This document shows, one piece after another, positions 18,354 to 26,590 of a stretch of 64,000 bases of DNA. The DNA comes from Carboxylicivirga linearis. GTDB taxonomy: Bacteria > Bacteroidota > Bacteroidia > Bacteroidales > Marinilabiliaceae. The notes under the pieces were generated by a model. The model saw nothing but the letters and a program-made list of their open reading frames with translations. It was not told where the DNA came from and did not search any database. The stretch is taken from NCBI RefSeq assembly GCF_018271995.1, contig NZ_JAGUCO010000003.1, positions 124,001 through 188,000 of the forward strand, given 5' to 3'. The stretch's first letter is position 1; each line of letters begins with the position of its first letter. The position numbers and the translations under genes were made by a program.

Positions 18354-18386
18354 CCTTCGAATTTTCCAACCTCAAAACAAAATAGA

Positions 18387-19442
18387 ATGCTGAATGTACT
18401 GGTGGTTTATGCAGTCAACGAAGAAAAAGTGAACCTAACAATGCCTAATTGTAACTTTCATTACTGTAAAACAGGTGTGGGTAAGGTAAGTGCAGCCTTG
18501 GCTGTTGAAAAAAGTATTGAAGCGTATAAACCCGAAATAGTGTTGAATATAGGTACTGCCGGATCGGTAAAATTCCCGGTTGGAACCATACATCTGTGCT
18601 GTAAATTTGTGGATAGGGACATGGAAAAGCTGCATGCCTTTGGAGTACCCTATATGGAAGATTTTACCGATGAGGTGCAACAATTACCCTTTTTTAAAGA
18701 TTGGCAGTTTGATAGTACCTGTAATACAGGAGATACTTTTTTAACCGAGGCAGATGGTACCGGTGATGTGTTTGATATGGAATCGTTTGCCATAGCCCGG
18801 GTGTGCCGAAAGCATCAGATTCCGTTTGTGGGAGTAAAATATGTAACTGATAAAATTGGAGAGAACTCCGTTAAACACTGGGAAGAAAAACTGGCAGAAG
18901 CTCAGGCTGGATTGCAACAATTTGTGGATGAAAACCATCTTCAGGTTCCCGATGATTATCTATCGAAAGATGTGAAAGGCATTGTTGATTGTTATCAGAT
19001 GGAACGTCATCCTGAAGGAGGTTGGTTTAAGGAAGTTTATCGCTCAGCTATGGATGTTGTATCATCTAACAAAGAGAACAGTCGAAGTGCTTTAACATCC
19101 ATTTATTATTTATTGGCTGACAGCGATTTTTCAGCCTTTCATCGTATTCAATCACCCGAGGTTTGGTATTATCATAAAGGAATGCCCCTTATCATTCATG
19201 AGATTGATGTTAATGGCAATTATGGTGCTACTGAATTATCAGAGGAGACGGGAATGCTACAATATACGGTTGAACCAGGGGTATGGTTTGCAGCAGAACT
19301 AAAAGATAGCTATGGATATGCACTGGTTAGCTGTGCTGTTGCACCGGGCTTTGAGTTTGAAGATTTTGAGCTGGCTGAAAAAAGCGAATTAGTTAAATTC
19401 TTTCCTCAGCAAAGCGGAGTGATAAACAGACTGATTCGATAA
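18387..19442 (+). CDS. Nucleosidase (PNP_UDP/MTAN-like) fused to DUF985/cupin_5 domain
   Basis: The ATG at 18387 (MLNVLVVYAV) is chosen because it begins the nucleosidase fold. The protein has 351 residues. Residues 1 to about 185 match the phosphorylase/nucleosidase superfamily. Visible motifs are 'TGVGKVSAALAVEKSI', 'VLNIGTAGSV' and 'DMESFAIARVCRKH', the last being the MTAN-type substrate motif. Residues from about 195 to 350 match DUF985/cupin_5 ('MERHPEGGWFKEVYRS', 'AFHRIQSPEVWYYHKG', 'CAVAPGFEFEDFEL'). The first half should hydrolyse a nucleoside such as an adenosylhomocysteine-type compound. The cupin half has no settled function. The fusion suggests that both act on one metabolite or on linked steps. 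Confidence 0.85.
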   Translation: MLNVLVVYAVNEEKVNLTMPNCNFHYCKTGVGKVSAALAVEKSIEAYKPEIVLNIGTAGSVKFPVGTIHLCCKFVDRDMEKLHAFGVPYMEDFTDEVQQLPFFKDWQFDSTCNTGDTFLTEADGTGDVFDMESFAIARVCRKHQIPFVGVKYVTDKIGENSVKHWEEKLAEAQAGLQQFVDENHLQVPDDYLSKDVKGIVDCYQMERHPEGGWFKEVYRSAMDVVSSNKENSRSALTSIYYLLADSDFSAFHRIQSPEVWYYHKGMPLIIHEIDVNGNYGATELSEETGMLQYTVEPGVWFAAELKDSYGYALVSCAVAPGFEFEDFELAEKSELVKFFPQQSGVINRLIR

Positions 19443-19591
19443 ACAATAAGAAGATTTTTAAGTATTTATGTTTGTTCAAATAGTTCATTGATGTATAGTT
19501 GACTAGGTTTGTAATACAATTGCTGATTATTTGTCTTGTACTCTTTTTTCGGCCTCATTAGGGAAGATTATTTAATAGAAGTAGATCTTTA

Positions 19592-19752
19592 GTAAGCCCG
19601 GGAAGCTCCGAGCTTGTGGAGGAGATCACCCGGACGCACTTAAGAGCTATAATAGAAAATGATCAGCACTAATGCCGCCGCGGTCTTCTTTGTTTCCTTT
19701 CTTTGGCTGAAGAAAGAAAGGAAAAGCCCGGCCGGCTTGAGGCAAAAATAAA
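19592..19752 (+). repeat. Putative interspersed intergenic repeat with hairpin
   Basis: The block is GC-rich against an A+T-rich background. One + frame reads as two short stretches separated by a stop, 'SSELVEEITRTHLRAIIEN' then 'CRRGLLCFLSLAEERKEK'. I recall similar peptide strings annotated as small hypothetical proteins in several Bacteroidota genomes, which would fit a dispersed non-coding repeat. That recollection is untested. Within it, TTTCCTTTCTTT (19693-19704) and AAAGAAAGGAAA (19713-19724) are perfect 12-base inverted arms around an 8-base loop. Confidence 0.5.
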
Positions 19753-19870
19753 AAGTTAATCCTTACTGTATAATGATTGAAAATTCGTATTAAATCTCTT
19801 TTTATACATTTTTTAAATCATCTTAATTCAATATAAGTATTCGTATTTTTCATAAGGCATTAATTATGTG

Positions 19871-19878
19871 TAATTTTG
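19871..19878 (+). promoter_or_regulatory. Candidate -7 element for the chromate transporter genes
   Basis: TAATTTTG matches TAnnTTTG and ends 7 bases before the ATG at 19886. If used, transcription would begin at or next to the start codon, giving an almost leaderless mRNA. No -33 TTG is visible at the right spacing, so this is tentative. Confidence 0.3.
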
Positions 19879-19885
19879 CGGCCCT

Positions 19886-20440
19886 ATGGCAAGAGCAAAA
19901 GAAAACTTCGATTTATTCTTCACCTTCGTAAAGTTAGGATCAGTTATGTTTGGAGGAGGGTATGCAATGATACCTATCCTGGAACGCGACCTGGTTGAGA
20001 AAAAGAAATGGATTAACAGCGATGAACTGTTGGAAATAATGTCGGTATCGCAAATGACACCGGGTACCATCGCCATTAACCTGGCAACATTTATTGGAAG
20101 TAAACGCAATGGCATCTGGGGAGGTATACTGGCATCGTTAGGTATTATTGTACCATCGCTGATTTGTGTTACCACACTGTTTTTTTTAATGGATAGTCAA
20201 ATGTCAAACGAATATTTGGTAAAAGTATTTACCGGTATCAGAGCTTGTTTGGCTGCAATGATTTTACATTCGGTTTATAAACTCTTTCGGGCAGGCATAA
20301 AAAGTCATATACCATTCTTAATCTTTTTAGGTGCAATAATTGCTTTATTGGCTGGTTTACATCCGATTTATACCATTCTGATAGGTGGCTTTGCAGGGTT
20401 TATCTGGAAATGGATGATTCCGCATTATAGCAATAAATAA
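19886..20440 (+). CDS. Chromate transporter family protein, first half of a split ChrA
   Basis: The protein has 184 residues and forms one CHR domain. Signature stretches are 'FGGGYAMIPILERDLVEKK' and 'VSQMTPGTIAINLATFIG'. Five or six hydrophobic segments follow. Short-chain CHR proteins occur as adjacent gene pairs that together replace the long two-domain ChrA and export chromate or a related anion. The partner gene begins 23 bases downstream. Chromate as the real substrate is a family default, not shown here. Confidence 0.92.
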   Translation: MARAKENFDLFFTFVKLGSVMFGGGYAMIPILERDLVEKKKWINSDELLEIMSVSQMTPGTIAINLATFIGSKRNGIWGGILASLGIIVPSLICVTTLFFLMDSQMSNEYLVKVFTGIRACLAAMILHSVYKLFRAGIKSHIPFLIFLGAIIALLAGLHPIYTILIGGFAGFIWKWMIPHYSNK

Positions 20441-20463
20441 TTACTACTTTAACATTTCATTAT

Positions 20464-21009
20464 ATGTTTGCAGACTTGTATCGATTAGCTGTTTCCTTCT
20501 TTAAGATAGGACTCTTTAATTTTGGAGGAGGATTAGCAATGATTCCTTTAATATTGGAAGAGTTAGAGCGTAATGGCTGGATGAATCAGGAAGAATTTTT
20601 TAATTTCTTTTCTTTGTCACAGATGACTCCCGGAGCAATTGCTATGAATACCGCTTCGTATATCGGAGGGAGTGTTGCCGGAGTAACCGGTAGTGTAGTG
20701 GCAACTACTTCTTTGGCTGCACCATCTATTATAGTAATGCTTATTATAGCCCGTTTCCTGCGTAAAGTAAAAGAGAGTGACATCAAAGAGGCAATCTTTA
20801 GCGGATTAAAACCGGTAACTGTTGCTTTGATTTTGTATGCAGGAATAATGGTAATTCGTGAAACGCACTTCGAAGAGATATTCTCTAATGTAAATTGGAT
20901 GGCGGTCTTGCTTTCATTGGTTTGTTTGAGTATTATTATCTGGGTCAAAAAAGTTCATCCAATTCTGCTGTTAGTATTATCAGGTTTAGTTGGTTTGATA
21001 CTATTCTAA
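20464..21009 (+). CDS. Chromate transporter family protein, second half of a split ChrA
   Basis: The protein has 181 residues and is homologous to its upstream neighbour. It carries 'FGGGLAMIPLILEELERNG' and 'LSQMTPGAIAMNTASYIGG'. It has about six hydrophobic segments and ends directly after the last one. The pair would assemble as an antiparallel heterodimer, as proposed for short CHR proteins. The two copies have diverged considerably outside these motifs, so the duplication is old. Confidence 0.92.
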   Translation: MFADLYRLAVSFFKIGLFNFGGGLAMIPLILEELERNGWMNQEEFFNFFSLSQMTPGAIAMNTASYIGGSVAGVTGSVVATTSLAAPSIIVMLIIARFLRKVKESDIKEAIFSGLKPVTVALILYAGIMVIRETHFEEIFSNVNWMAVLLSLVCLSIIIWVKKVHPILLLVLSGLVGLILF

Positions 21010-21108
21010 ACAGAGCAGTGGAGTGCGGCAAATAAAGAGTACCTTTATTTTCGGCACGAAAATTGAAACTTGACTATCAAATACATTATTAATCTTAAAC
21101 TATTTGTT

Positions 21109-21651
21109 ATGAGAACGCTTACAACTATATTAATTGCACTCACTCTTGGATTAACCGCTTGTGAAGGTCCTATGGGACCAGCTGGCCCTCCGGGAGGTGA
21201 TTTTATTGGTACTACCTTTGAGTTTACCGGAGATTTTACTGCTGCAAATGATTATGAGATCCTTTTTAATTTTCTTGATAATGGTTTTGACCCCTATGAA
21301 TCGGATGTAATTCTAACTTATATTTTATGGGATAGTGATGGTTTAGACTATTGGCGACCATTACCTCAAACTACTTATTTTTCTTCAGGGGCAATTCTGC
21401 AATACAACTTTGATTTTACCGCTGACATAGCCGGTGATAGAATTGTTGATATGGCGGTATTTTTAGATGGAGATGTAGATTTTTCAACTTTGCCAAGCGG
21501 ATATACACGAAATCAAACCTTTAGAGTAGTAGTGGTTCCTTCTGACTTTTTAAGTACTGCTAACGTAGATGTTAATAGCCTTGAAAGCATTCTGAATGCT
21601 GAAAGTCTGACATTGAAAGAGGGTGCAGTTGAACCAATTATTGTGAAATAA
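21109..21651 (+). CDS. Lipoprotein with a single collagen-like Gly-Pro motif
   Basis: The start at 21109 (MRTLTTILIALTL) is preferred to the upstream TTG because it gives a proper lipoprotein signal ending L-T-A-C (Cys18). The mature protein begins CEGPMGPAGPPGG, a short collagen-like stretch of about four Gly-X-Y triplets. The remaining 150 residues look beta-rich and contain no domain I can name. Similar small lipoproteins with this N-terminal motif are common in Bacteroidota. The mature protein has 163 residues, is acidic and probably sits on the outer membrane. A strong terminator follows at 21673-21696. Confidence 0.8.
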   Translation: MRTLTTILIALTLGLTACEGPMGPAGPPGGDFIGTTFEFTGDFTAANDYEILFNFLDNGFDPYESDVILTYILWDSDGLDYWRPLPQTTYFSSGAILQYNFDFTADIAGDRIVDMAVFLDGDVDFSTLPSGYTRNQTFRVVVVPSDFLSTANVDVNSLESILNAESLTLKEGAVEPIIVK

Positions 21652-21672
21652 TTAATTCATACCATAACTAAA

Positions 21673-21696
21673 AAAGACTGCCATACGGTGGTCTTT
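21673..21696. terminator. Terminator between convergent lipoprotein and histidine kinase genes
   Basis: AAAGACTGCC and GGTGGTCTTT, separated by ATAC, pair over 10 positions with wobble pairs. On the + strand a run of T follows, and its end overlaps the stop codon of the kinase gene at 21700-21702. On the minus strand an A/T-rich run also follows the stem, so it may act in both directions. Confidence 0.8.
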
Positions 21697-21699
21697 TTT

Positions 21700-23625
21700 T
21701 TATTTGTCAAGTCGGGTTCTAAACCAACATGATGCCGGTGTGGATAGGGCTTCTGTTTGTGTTCTTTGATTCTTTTTTTGCGGTATATGTAAATGAAAAG
21801 AGCTGCCTTTTCCCGGGGAACTGTCAATGGTAATTTTTCCGTTAAGCTTTTTAATAAAAGATAAGCATAACGATAAGCCTAACCCAGAGCCAAATTCTCC
21901 TTTTGTTCCTTCAGAGTGTTCATTGATGTCGGCATTTAAAATACTTTCAATCTGACTTTTTCGCATTCCTACACCTTTGTCACATACCGAAATCAATATC
22001 ATATTATCAACCGGTTTTGATCCAATCAAAATAATTGAATTGGGATAAGAGAACTTAATAGCATTCGACAGTAAATTACGCAAGATGGTTAATAGCATAT
22101 TTCTATCACCCTCAAAAGAAGCAGGCTGAATATTGTTTTCGATGGTAACTTGTTTTGCTTGGGCTAAATGATTTAAGTGACCGGTAGCATCTTTAATAAG
22201 ACTAAGGTTGCTGAGGGTTTCGTATTGAGGGGCAAATTGCTTGTTATTGTTTTTCGACCAGAACAAAAGGTTGTTAAGTAAGTCGTAGGTGGAATTAACC
22301 ATTGGAACAAAATTTTCAACCATGGTATTGATGGATTTATTTTCCAATAGGTTGAAGTGCATTAGTTCCGTAAAATTTTTAAGGTTGCCAACTGAATCTC
22401 TTAAGTCATGACCAATAATAGAAAGCAATTTCTTCTGGTAATCATTAACCTTATTTAATTGTGAAACCAACTCTTTGTTCTTTCGTTGTTTAATTCTGTT
22501 TTCGATTAAAATTACAATACAAATAACAAGCAGGACTATTATAATGACGCTAAATATAAGTAATTTGCGTTGTTTGTATGCTAGTTCGGAGTTATTTGCT
22601 TTAGCCGTCTCCAGTCTTCTTTTTTGCTCGTTATATGATTGTTGTGTTTTAAGTGTTTCAATTGTATTCAATTGATTTTTTTCATCTATCGAATCGCTGT
22701 ATGCCTGTTTTAGCAGAGCATGATCCAATGCTTTTTTATATTCATTTAAATTATTGTATATGTCGAAATACAGGTGATGACACGTTTTAATTAATAGATG
22801 ATTATTTAATGCCACGCTTAGGTTTTTAGCCTCGTTTACATGCTTTAAGGCGTATTTATATTTTTCTTGCTCAAAAAACAGCTTAGCTAAATAAGTTTCT
22901 TCAAGTGCCATTTCGTAAAGCATACTATCCTGAGCAAACCGTTCAATGGCTAGTAGATGATATTGTAGTGCAGAATCGTATTTTTCAGCGTAGTTATGAG
23001 CAAATCCAATACGACTGTTATTGTAGGCAATCAATTCGTCATTCGAATTATTAATGTAACTGTTGGAGTAGTTATAGTAGTATATGGCTGAATCATTGTA
23101 TTCTCCTCCTAAAAAATAGGTTCCAATGTTGTGAAGGTCGTAGGCAATTTTATTGGAATCATTTATAAGAAGGTTATACTCTAGTGATAGCCGATCGTGT
23201 TTAACTGATTCTTCATTTTTTCCAAGATTATAATATTCTATGGCTAAACGACTGTGGCAGGTGGCGAGCAAATCATAATTGTTAAAAGCATAATTTAATG
23301 CTTCGGCAATAAACTCCAGCGATTTTTTGTACTCTCCATTCATCGAGTATACATCACATAAACCAATAAGGCTATTAACAATTCGTACAGTGTCGTTAAT
23401 CTGTATTGATTTTTGATAAGCATTTTGATAGGAATCCATAGCCTCCCAATGTGATTTAAGAAGAAGTTCGTTTCCTAAATCATTCAGCGCGTCTATGGCG
23501 GAGGTGTCTTGTATTGTTTTAGACTTTATTACCTCCCTAAGACTATCAATCTTACTGTTCTGCGCTCTCAACAGAATAGTTGCCGATAGTATACAGCCTA
23601 CCCACAAAGCAACATATTTTTTCAT
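21700..23625 (-). CDS. TPR-containing sensor histidine kinase
   Basis: The start MKKYVALWVGCIL (23623-23625) gives a signal peptide; the frame extends 15 codons further without reason. The protein has 641 residues. The extracytoplasmic part (about 25 to 340) is built of tetratricopeptide-like repeats. A coiled segment and one transmembrane helix follow (about 355 to 375). The kinase core has the H-box 'LLSIIGHDLRDSVGN' (His406), the N-box 'NLLSNAIKF', and the G-boxes 'DKGVGM' and 'GSGLGL'. No receiver or output domain is attached. It probably senses a protein or peptide in the periplasm. Its response regulator is not adjacent, so it is an orphan in this window. Confidence 0.9.
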   Translation of the reverse strand: MKKYVALWVGCILSATILLRAQNSKIDSLREVIKSKTIQDTSAIDALNDLGNELLLKSHWEAMDSYQNAYQKSIQINDTVRIVNSLIGLCDVYSMNGEYKKSLEFIAEALNYAFNNYDLLATCHSRLAIEYYNLGKNEESVKHDRLSLEYNLLINDSNKIAYDLHNIGTYFLGGEYNDSAIYYYNYSNSYINNSNDELIAYNNSRIGFAHNYAEKYDSALQYHLLAIERFAQDSMLYEMALEETYLAKLFFEQEKYKYALKHVNEAKNLSVALNNHLLIKTCHHLYFDIYNNLNEYKKALDHALLKQAYSDSIDEKNQLNTIETLKTQQSYNEQKRRLETAKANNSELAYKQRKLLIFSVIIIVLLVICIVILIENRIKQRKNKELVSQLNKVNDYQKKLLSIIGHDLRDSVGNLKNFTELMHFNLLENKSINTMVENFVPMVNSTYDLLNNLLFWSKNNNKQFAPQYETLSNLSLIKDATGHLNHLAQAKQVTIENNIQPASFEGDRNMLLTILRNLLSNAIKFSYPNSIILIGSKPVDNMILISVCDKGVGMRKSQIESILNADINEHSEGTKGEFGSGLGLSLCLSFIKKLNGKITIDSSPGKGSSFHLHIPQKKNQRTQTEALSTPASCWFRTRLDK

Positions 23626-23764
23626 TATAAATATTGTTGTGGTACTGTTAAGTATCCATTCCCTTATCAACTAACTTCTATAACACATGATACATTAATT
23701 ATTCTTTTTTGTTACACGTACCACTGTGTTTTTGCATAAGATAAGCATATTTAAAAACAAAAAA

Positions 23765-24790
23765 CTACAAATCCAATAATTGGTAATAGTCAAATATATA
23801 TATCAAACTAAATGTTAGTAAAAAGGAAATAAAGGGAGAGATCATCCACATAATAAAGAATTTTTGAACTTCGGTTTTTTTGAGGATGTTTCTTGAACCC
23901 AATTTAGCAATGGCAATACCAATTATAGCTGCCACATTAATCTGCACCAATGAAGTGGGAATGCCTTTTATTAAAGAGGCAATTAAAAGAAGAGTGGCGG
24001 ATAAAAAGGCAATAAATACGGCTTCAATTCTACCGAATAAAACAATTTCCTTTCCAGTGTTTTGAAGTACTTTGGTGCCCATAATTGAACTGCCAATACC
24101 AAAGCAGGGAGCCACAATGAGGGTGGATAGGATCAGTACATGTATCAGATTATCCTGTGATATATTTAACTCGTTAAAAGCCATTGTGGTAATGGGACCG
24201 ACAGCATTGGCAACATTATTTGTGCCAATTGAAAAGGCTACATAAATTGACATAATCAGAACCAAAGCTTTCAGGTAGGGGCTTTGATTTAATCTGGCTG
24301 ACATAGTATAGCCTTTCCTACGCAAGGGTTTATAAATATATTTTCCGGTACAATAGGCAAGTATAAACGAGAGCATTGGCATTACAAACCAGGTGGGAAG
24401 AATCTCATAAAAAAGTTTGTGATTGTCGAAGGAGTCGAAGAAAATAGCAGGTGCCACAACCGCTGTTACAGTTGATTGACTAGTTGATTGTGGTATACCA
24501 AAGATATTTGCCAACAATAGCGATATGGCAACAGAGAAGAGAATAATTGATACAACCGAAAATGACATTAATTCGGGTGATAAAAGTCCGCTTCCAACAG
24601 TTTTTGCTGTTTGTTTTCCTCCAATAATAGCACCCACAAAAACAGCAATGCCAAATAATCCAGGTATTAAACTATCCTTTATTATTCTGGCTCCGTAAGC
24701 AGCTGAAAAAGCAGGAGCAGTTCCACTTGCCCCCATGTTAATAGATAGAAACATGGCAATTATAAATGGTATCAGAAAAGGAATTAACAT
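23765..24790 (-). CDS. PiT-family anion permease (phosphate or sulphate)
   Basis: The protein has 341 residues and about ten hydrophobic helices. It matches the PiT/PHO4 family, which has two inverted halves each with a GANDVANA-type signature. The C-terminal copy is good ('IGTNNVANAVGP'). The N-terminal copy is degenerate ('INMGASGTAPAFSAAYG'), with Asn-Asp replaced. 'GIPQSTSQSTVTAVV' is also a family motif. Members carry phosphate, and the CysP branch carries sulphate, so the substrate is uncertain. The gene lies 100 bases downstream of the response regulator, with a perfect palindrome between them (24872-24891). Confidence 0.85.
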   Translation of the reverse strand: MLIPFLIPFIIAMFLSINMGASGTAPAFSAAYGARIIKDSLIPGLFGIAVFVGAIIGGKQTAKTVGSGLLSPELMSFSVVSIILFSVAISLLLANIFGIPQSTSQSTVTAVVAPAIFFDSFDNHKLFYEILPTWFVMPMLSFILAYCTGKYIYKPLRRKGYTMSARLNQSPYLKALVLIMSIYVAFSIGTNNVANAVGPITTMAFNELNISQDNLIHVLILSTLIVAPCFGIGSSIMGTKVLQNTGKEIVLFGRIEAVFIAFLSATLLLIASLIKGIPTSLVQINVAAIIGIAIAKLGSRNILKKTEVQKFFIMWMISPFISFLLTFSLIYIFDYYQLLDL

Positions 24791-24871
24791 TTGATCTTGT
24801 TTTTGTATATGTAAGAATCAAATGTCAGAAAACTATAACAGGCTTAAAACCCCTTTAAATCGTATAATGCC

Positions 24872-24891
24872 ACTACGCTATATAGCGTAGT
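24872..24891. promoter_or_regulatory. Perfect 20-base palindrome between response regulator and permease genes
   Basis: ACTACGCTATATAGCGTAGT reads identically on both strands. It begins at the last base of the response-regulator gene and ends 81 bases before the permease start (both on the minus strand). No T-run follows it, which argues against a simple terminator. It could be an operator for a dimeric regulator, possibly the neighbouring NarL-type protein. Confidence 0.5.
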
Positions 24892-25538
24892 TAGTCGTAT
24901 TTGTAATATCCGTTCTTAATTGCGTATACGACCAGTTCTGCTGTGTTTCGGCATTCTGTTTTTAGTAGTATATTTTGTCGGTGTTTATCAATGGTTCGTT
25001 TACTTAAAAACAGAATATCAGCTATTTCTTTATTTTGCAATCCCTTGCATATCTGTATTAATACTTCAGCTTCTCTTTCTGTTAACCCTAAGGTGTTAGT
25101 GTTCTTGTCGGGCTTGTTCATATTCTTAAGGATAGAACTTAATATTTCGGGAGAAAAGAAATTATTGCCTTTAACTATTTCTACAATGGCTTTTTGTAAT
25201 TCTTCAAATCTGGAATTTTTAAGCAAAAAACCTTTGGCTCCCGCATCAATCATATCCTTATAAAAACACTCATCGGTATGCATTGATAGGGCTAATATTT
25301 TACAATCAGGAAGAATTTGTAATGTTTTTCTTGTGGCATCAATGCCGTTCATCTCCGGCATGTCAATATCCATAAGAATAATATCAGGTTTTACTGTTTC
25401 CACTTTATTGATTAACTCAAGACCATTATCAGCCTCATGGATTTCGGAAATTTGACTCCATTTAGCCAGTAAGAAACGAATGCCTTCCCGGAAAAGCACA
25501 TGGTCGTCAACCAGGTATGTCTTTAAATGTGATGTCAT
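24891..25538 (-). CDS. NarL/LuxR-type response regulator
   Basis: The protein has 215 residues. The receiver domain (1 to about 125) has the acidic pair D11-D12, the phosphoacceptor D57 in 'ILMDIDMPEMNG', and the conserved Lys in 'GFLLKNS'. The C-terminal LuxR-type helix-turn-helix (about 150 to 210) has 'LTEREAEVLIQICKGLQNKEIADILFLS' split by the usual turn. The start overlaps the stop of the histidine kinase gene by 4 bases, so the pair is a cognate two-component system. The next gene on the strand is the PiT permease, a possible target. Confidence 0.92.
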   Translation of the reverse strand: MTSHLKTYLVDDHVLFREGIRFLLAKWSQISEIHEADNGLELINKVETVKPDIILMDIDMPEMNGIDATRKTLQILPDCKILALSMHTDECFYKDMIDAGAKGFLLKNSRFEELQKAIVEIVKGNNFFSPEILSSILKNMNKPDKNTNTLGLTEREAEVLIQICKGLQNKEIADILFLSKRTIDKHRQNILLKTECRNTAELVVYAIKNGYYKYD

Positions 25539-26473
25539 TGTGGAATCTCAATTTTTACAAATATTCCGTTTCCGGGTGAACTGGATAAAGTAAATCTGCC
25601 ATTGACTGATTTAATACGTGACTTCATATTTAAAATGCCAGACCCTTTAGCGGTACTGTTTTTAATCACAAAACCTGTACCATTATCTTCATATACAGCC
25701 GTTATTTTATCATTAAAATGAAGAATGGTAATGGAAGCTTCATTAGCCTCAGCATGTTTTATAGTATTAGTAATTAATTCGCAGTATACCCTGTATAAGA
25801 TCAAGGTTATATTATAGTCTATTGTAGAATCGGGAAGATTAATATTCGTTTTTATTCTTAGTTTTTTAGTGGCTTCAATACCATCGGTAAAGGTTTTTAA
25901 TGCTTTCTTAAGTCCGAAGCGTTCTAATACCTGAGGATTCAGATAATTAGAGATTTCTTTGGTTGTTAAGATAGCGTGATCGACCGTTTTTTCAGTCCGC
26001 TGTAAAATTTCTTTGTTTTCATTGTCAATTGATTCGATATTCAATGCCGATAAAAGCATTTTGATTGAACTTAATATCGGACCTAAACCATCGTGTAATT
26101 CTTTTGAAAAATGTTTACGCTCCTTCTCTTCTGTCTGAAGGATCGCACTTAGCACTTTTGTTTCATTGTCTTTTCTAATATTTTCCACCTGGTTAATGAA
26201 ATCAAATAATTTACGAATATAGAAAGAAGCCAAAAGCATTGTCAGAGAGATAACGATGGCAATCCAGCTGTTGAGACTCATCCAGGTATTAGGTTCTTCA
26301 GAAGTGATCAATTCGAGTAAATCATTTAATCTTCGGAAAGCCATTAATAAGAAACCCGCAGAGATACTAATCCAGGCCACATTGAATTTGGTCTTAGGTA
26401 TCAGACTTATGGTGATAAAAAAGGCACCAAACTGCAGAAGAACAGATATGCATAAAGCGATTAGAATAACCAT
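25535..26473 (-). CDS. HisKA_3-type sensor histidine kinase
   Basis: The ATG at 26471-26473 is chosen; a TTG two codons upstream is the only other option. The protein has 312 residues. Three hydrophobic segments occupy residues 1 to about 88. The dimerisation and phosphoacceptor region contains 'RKHFSKELHDGLGPILSSI' (His127), the hallmark of NarX-type kinases. The ATPase domain has 'ELITNTIKHAEANEA', 'DNGTGF' and 'GSGILNMKSRI'. It has almost no extracytoplasmic domain, so it may sense a signal within the membrane. The cognate regulator gene overlaps by 4 bases. Confidence 0.9.
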   Translation of the reverse strand: MVILIALCISVLLQFGAFFITISLIPKTKFNVAWISISAGFLLMAFRRLNDLLELITSEEPNTWMSLNSWIAIVISLTMLLASFYIRKLFDFINQVENIRKDNETKVLSAILQTEEKERKHFSKELHDGLGPILSSIKMLLSALNIESIDNENKEILQRTEKTVDHAILTTKEISNYLNPQVLERFGLKKALKTFTDGIEATKKLRIKTNINLPDSTIDYNITLILYRVYCELITNTIKHAEANEASITILHFNDKITAVYEDNGTGFVIKNSTAKGSGILNMKSRIKSVNGRFTLSSSPGNGIFVKIEIPQ

Positions 26474-26590
26474 ATACAAATTTACAAAATATATAATCGT
26501 GTTGAATACGTTTTTAAGCGTATTTTTACAGTGTTTTAAATGGTTATAATATTTTTTATATCTTAATGCTGTAATCTAAATCCATACGTT

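Larger units (their letters stand above)
17920..18386. other. Intergenic region with a degraded reading frame
   Basis: These 467 bases lie between the XRE regulator and the nucleosidase-cupin gene. They hold an interrupted 48-codon frame at 18030-18173 and a promoter-like TATTTTTG at 18346-18353. I see no RNA gene. The stretch near 18240-18285 is G-rich with short complementary runs but no clear terminator. Confidence 0.5.
19443..19885. other. Intergenic region containing a GC-rich dispersed-repeat-like element
   Basis: The 443 bases between the nucleosidase-cupin and chromate transporter genes hold no supported gene. The part at about 19590-19755 is richer in G+C than its surroundings and carries a strong hairpin at 19693-19724. 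A promoter-like TAATTTTG lies at 19871-19878. The rest is A+T-rich and featureless. Confidence 0.6.

Noticed and set aside
26477-26484. A TAAATTTG match to the -7 element on the minus strand by the histidine kinase start
   Set aside because: It overlaps the start region of the gene it would serve, leaving no leader, and no TTG partner is seen.
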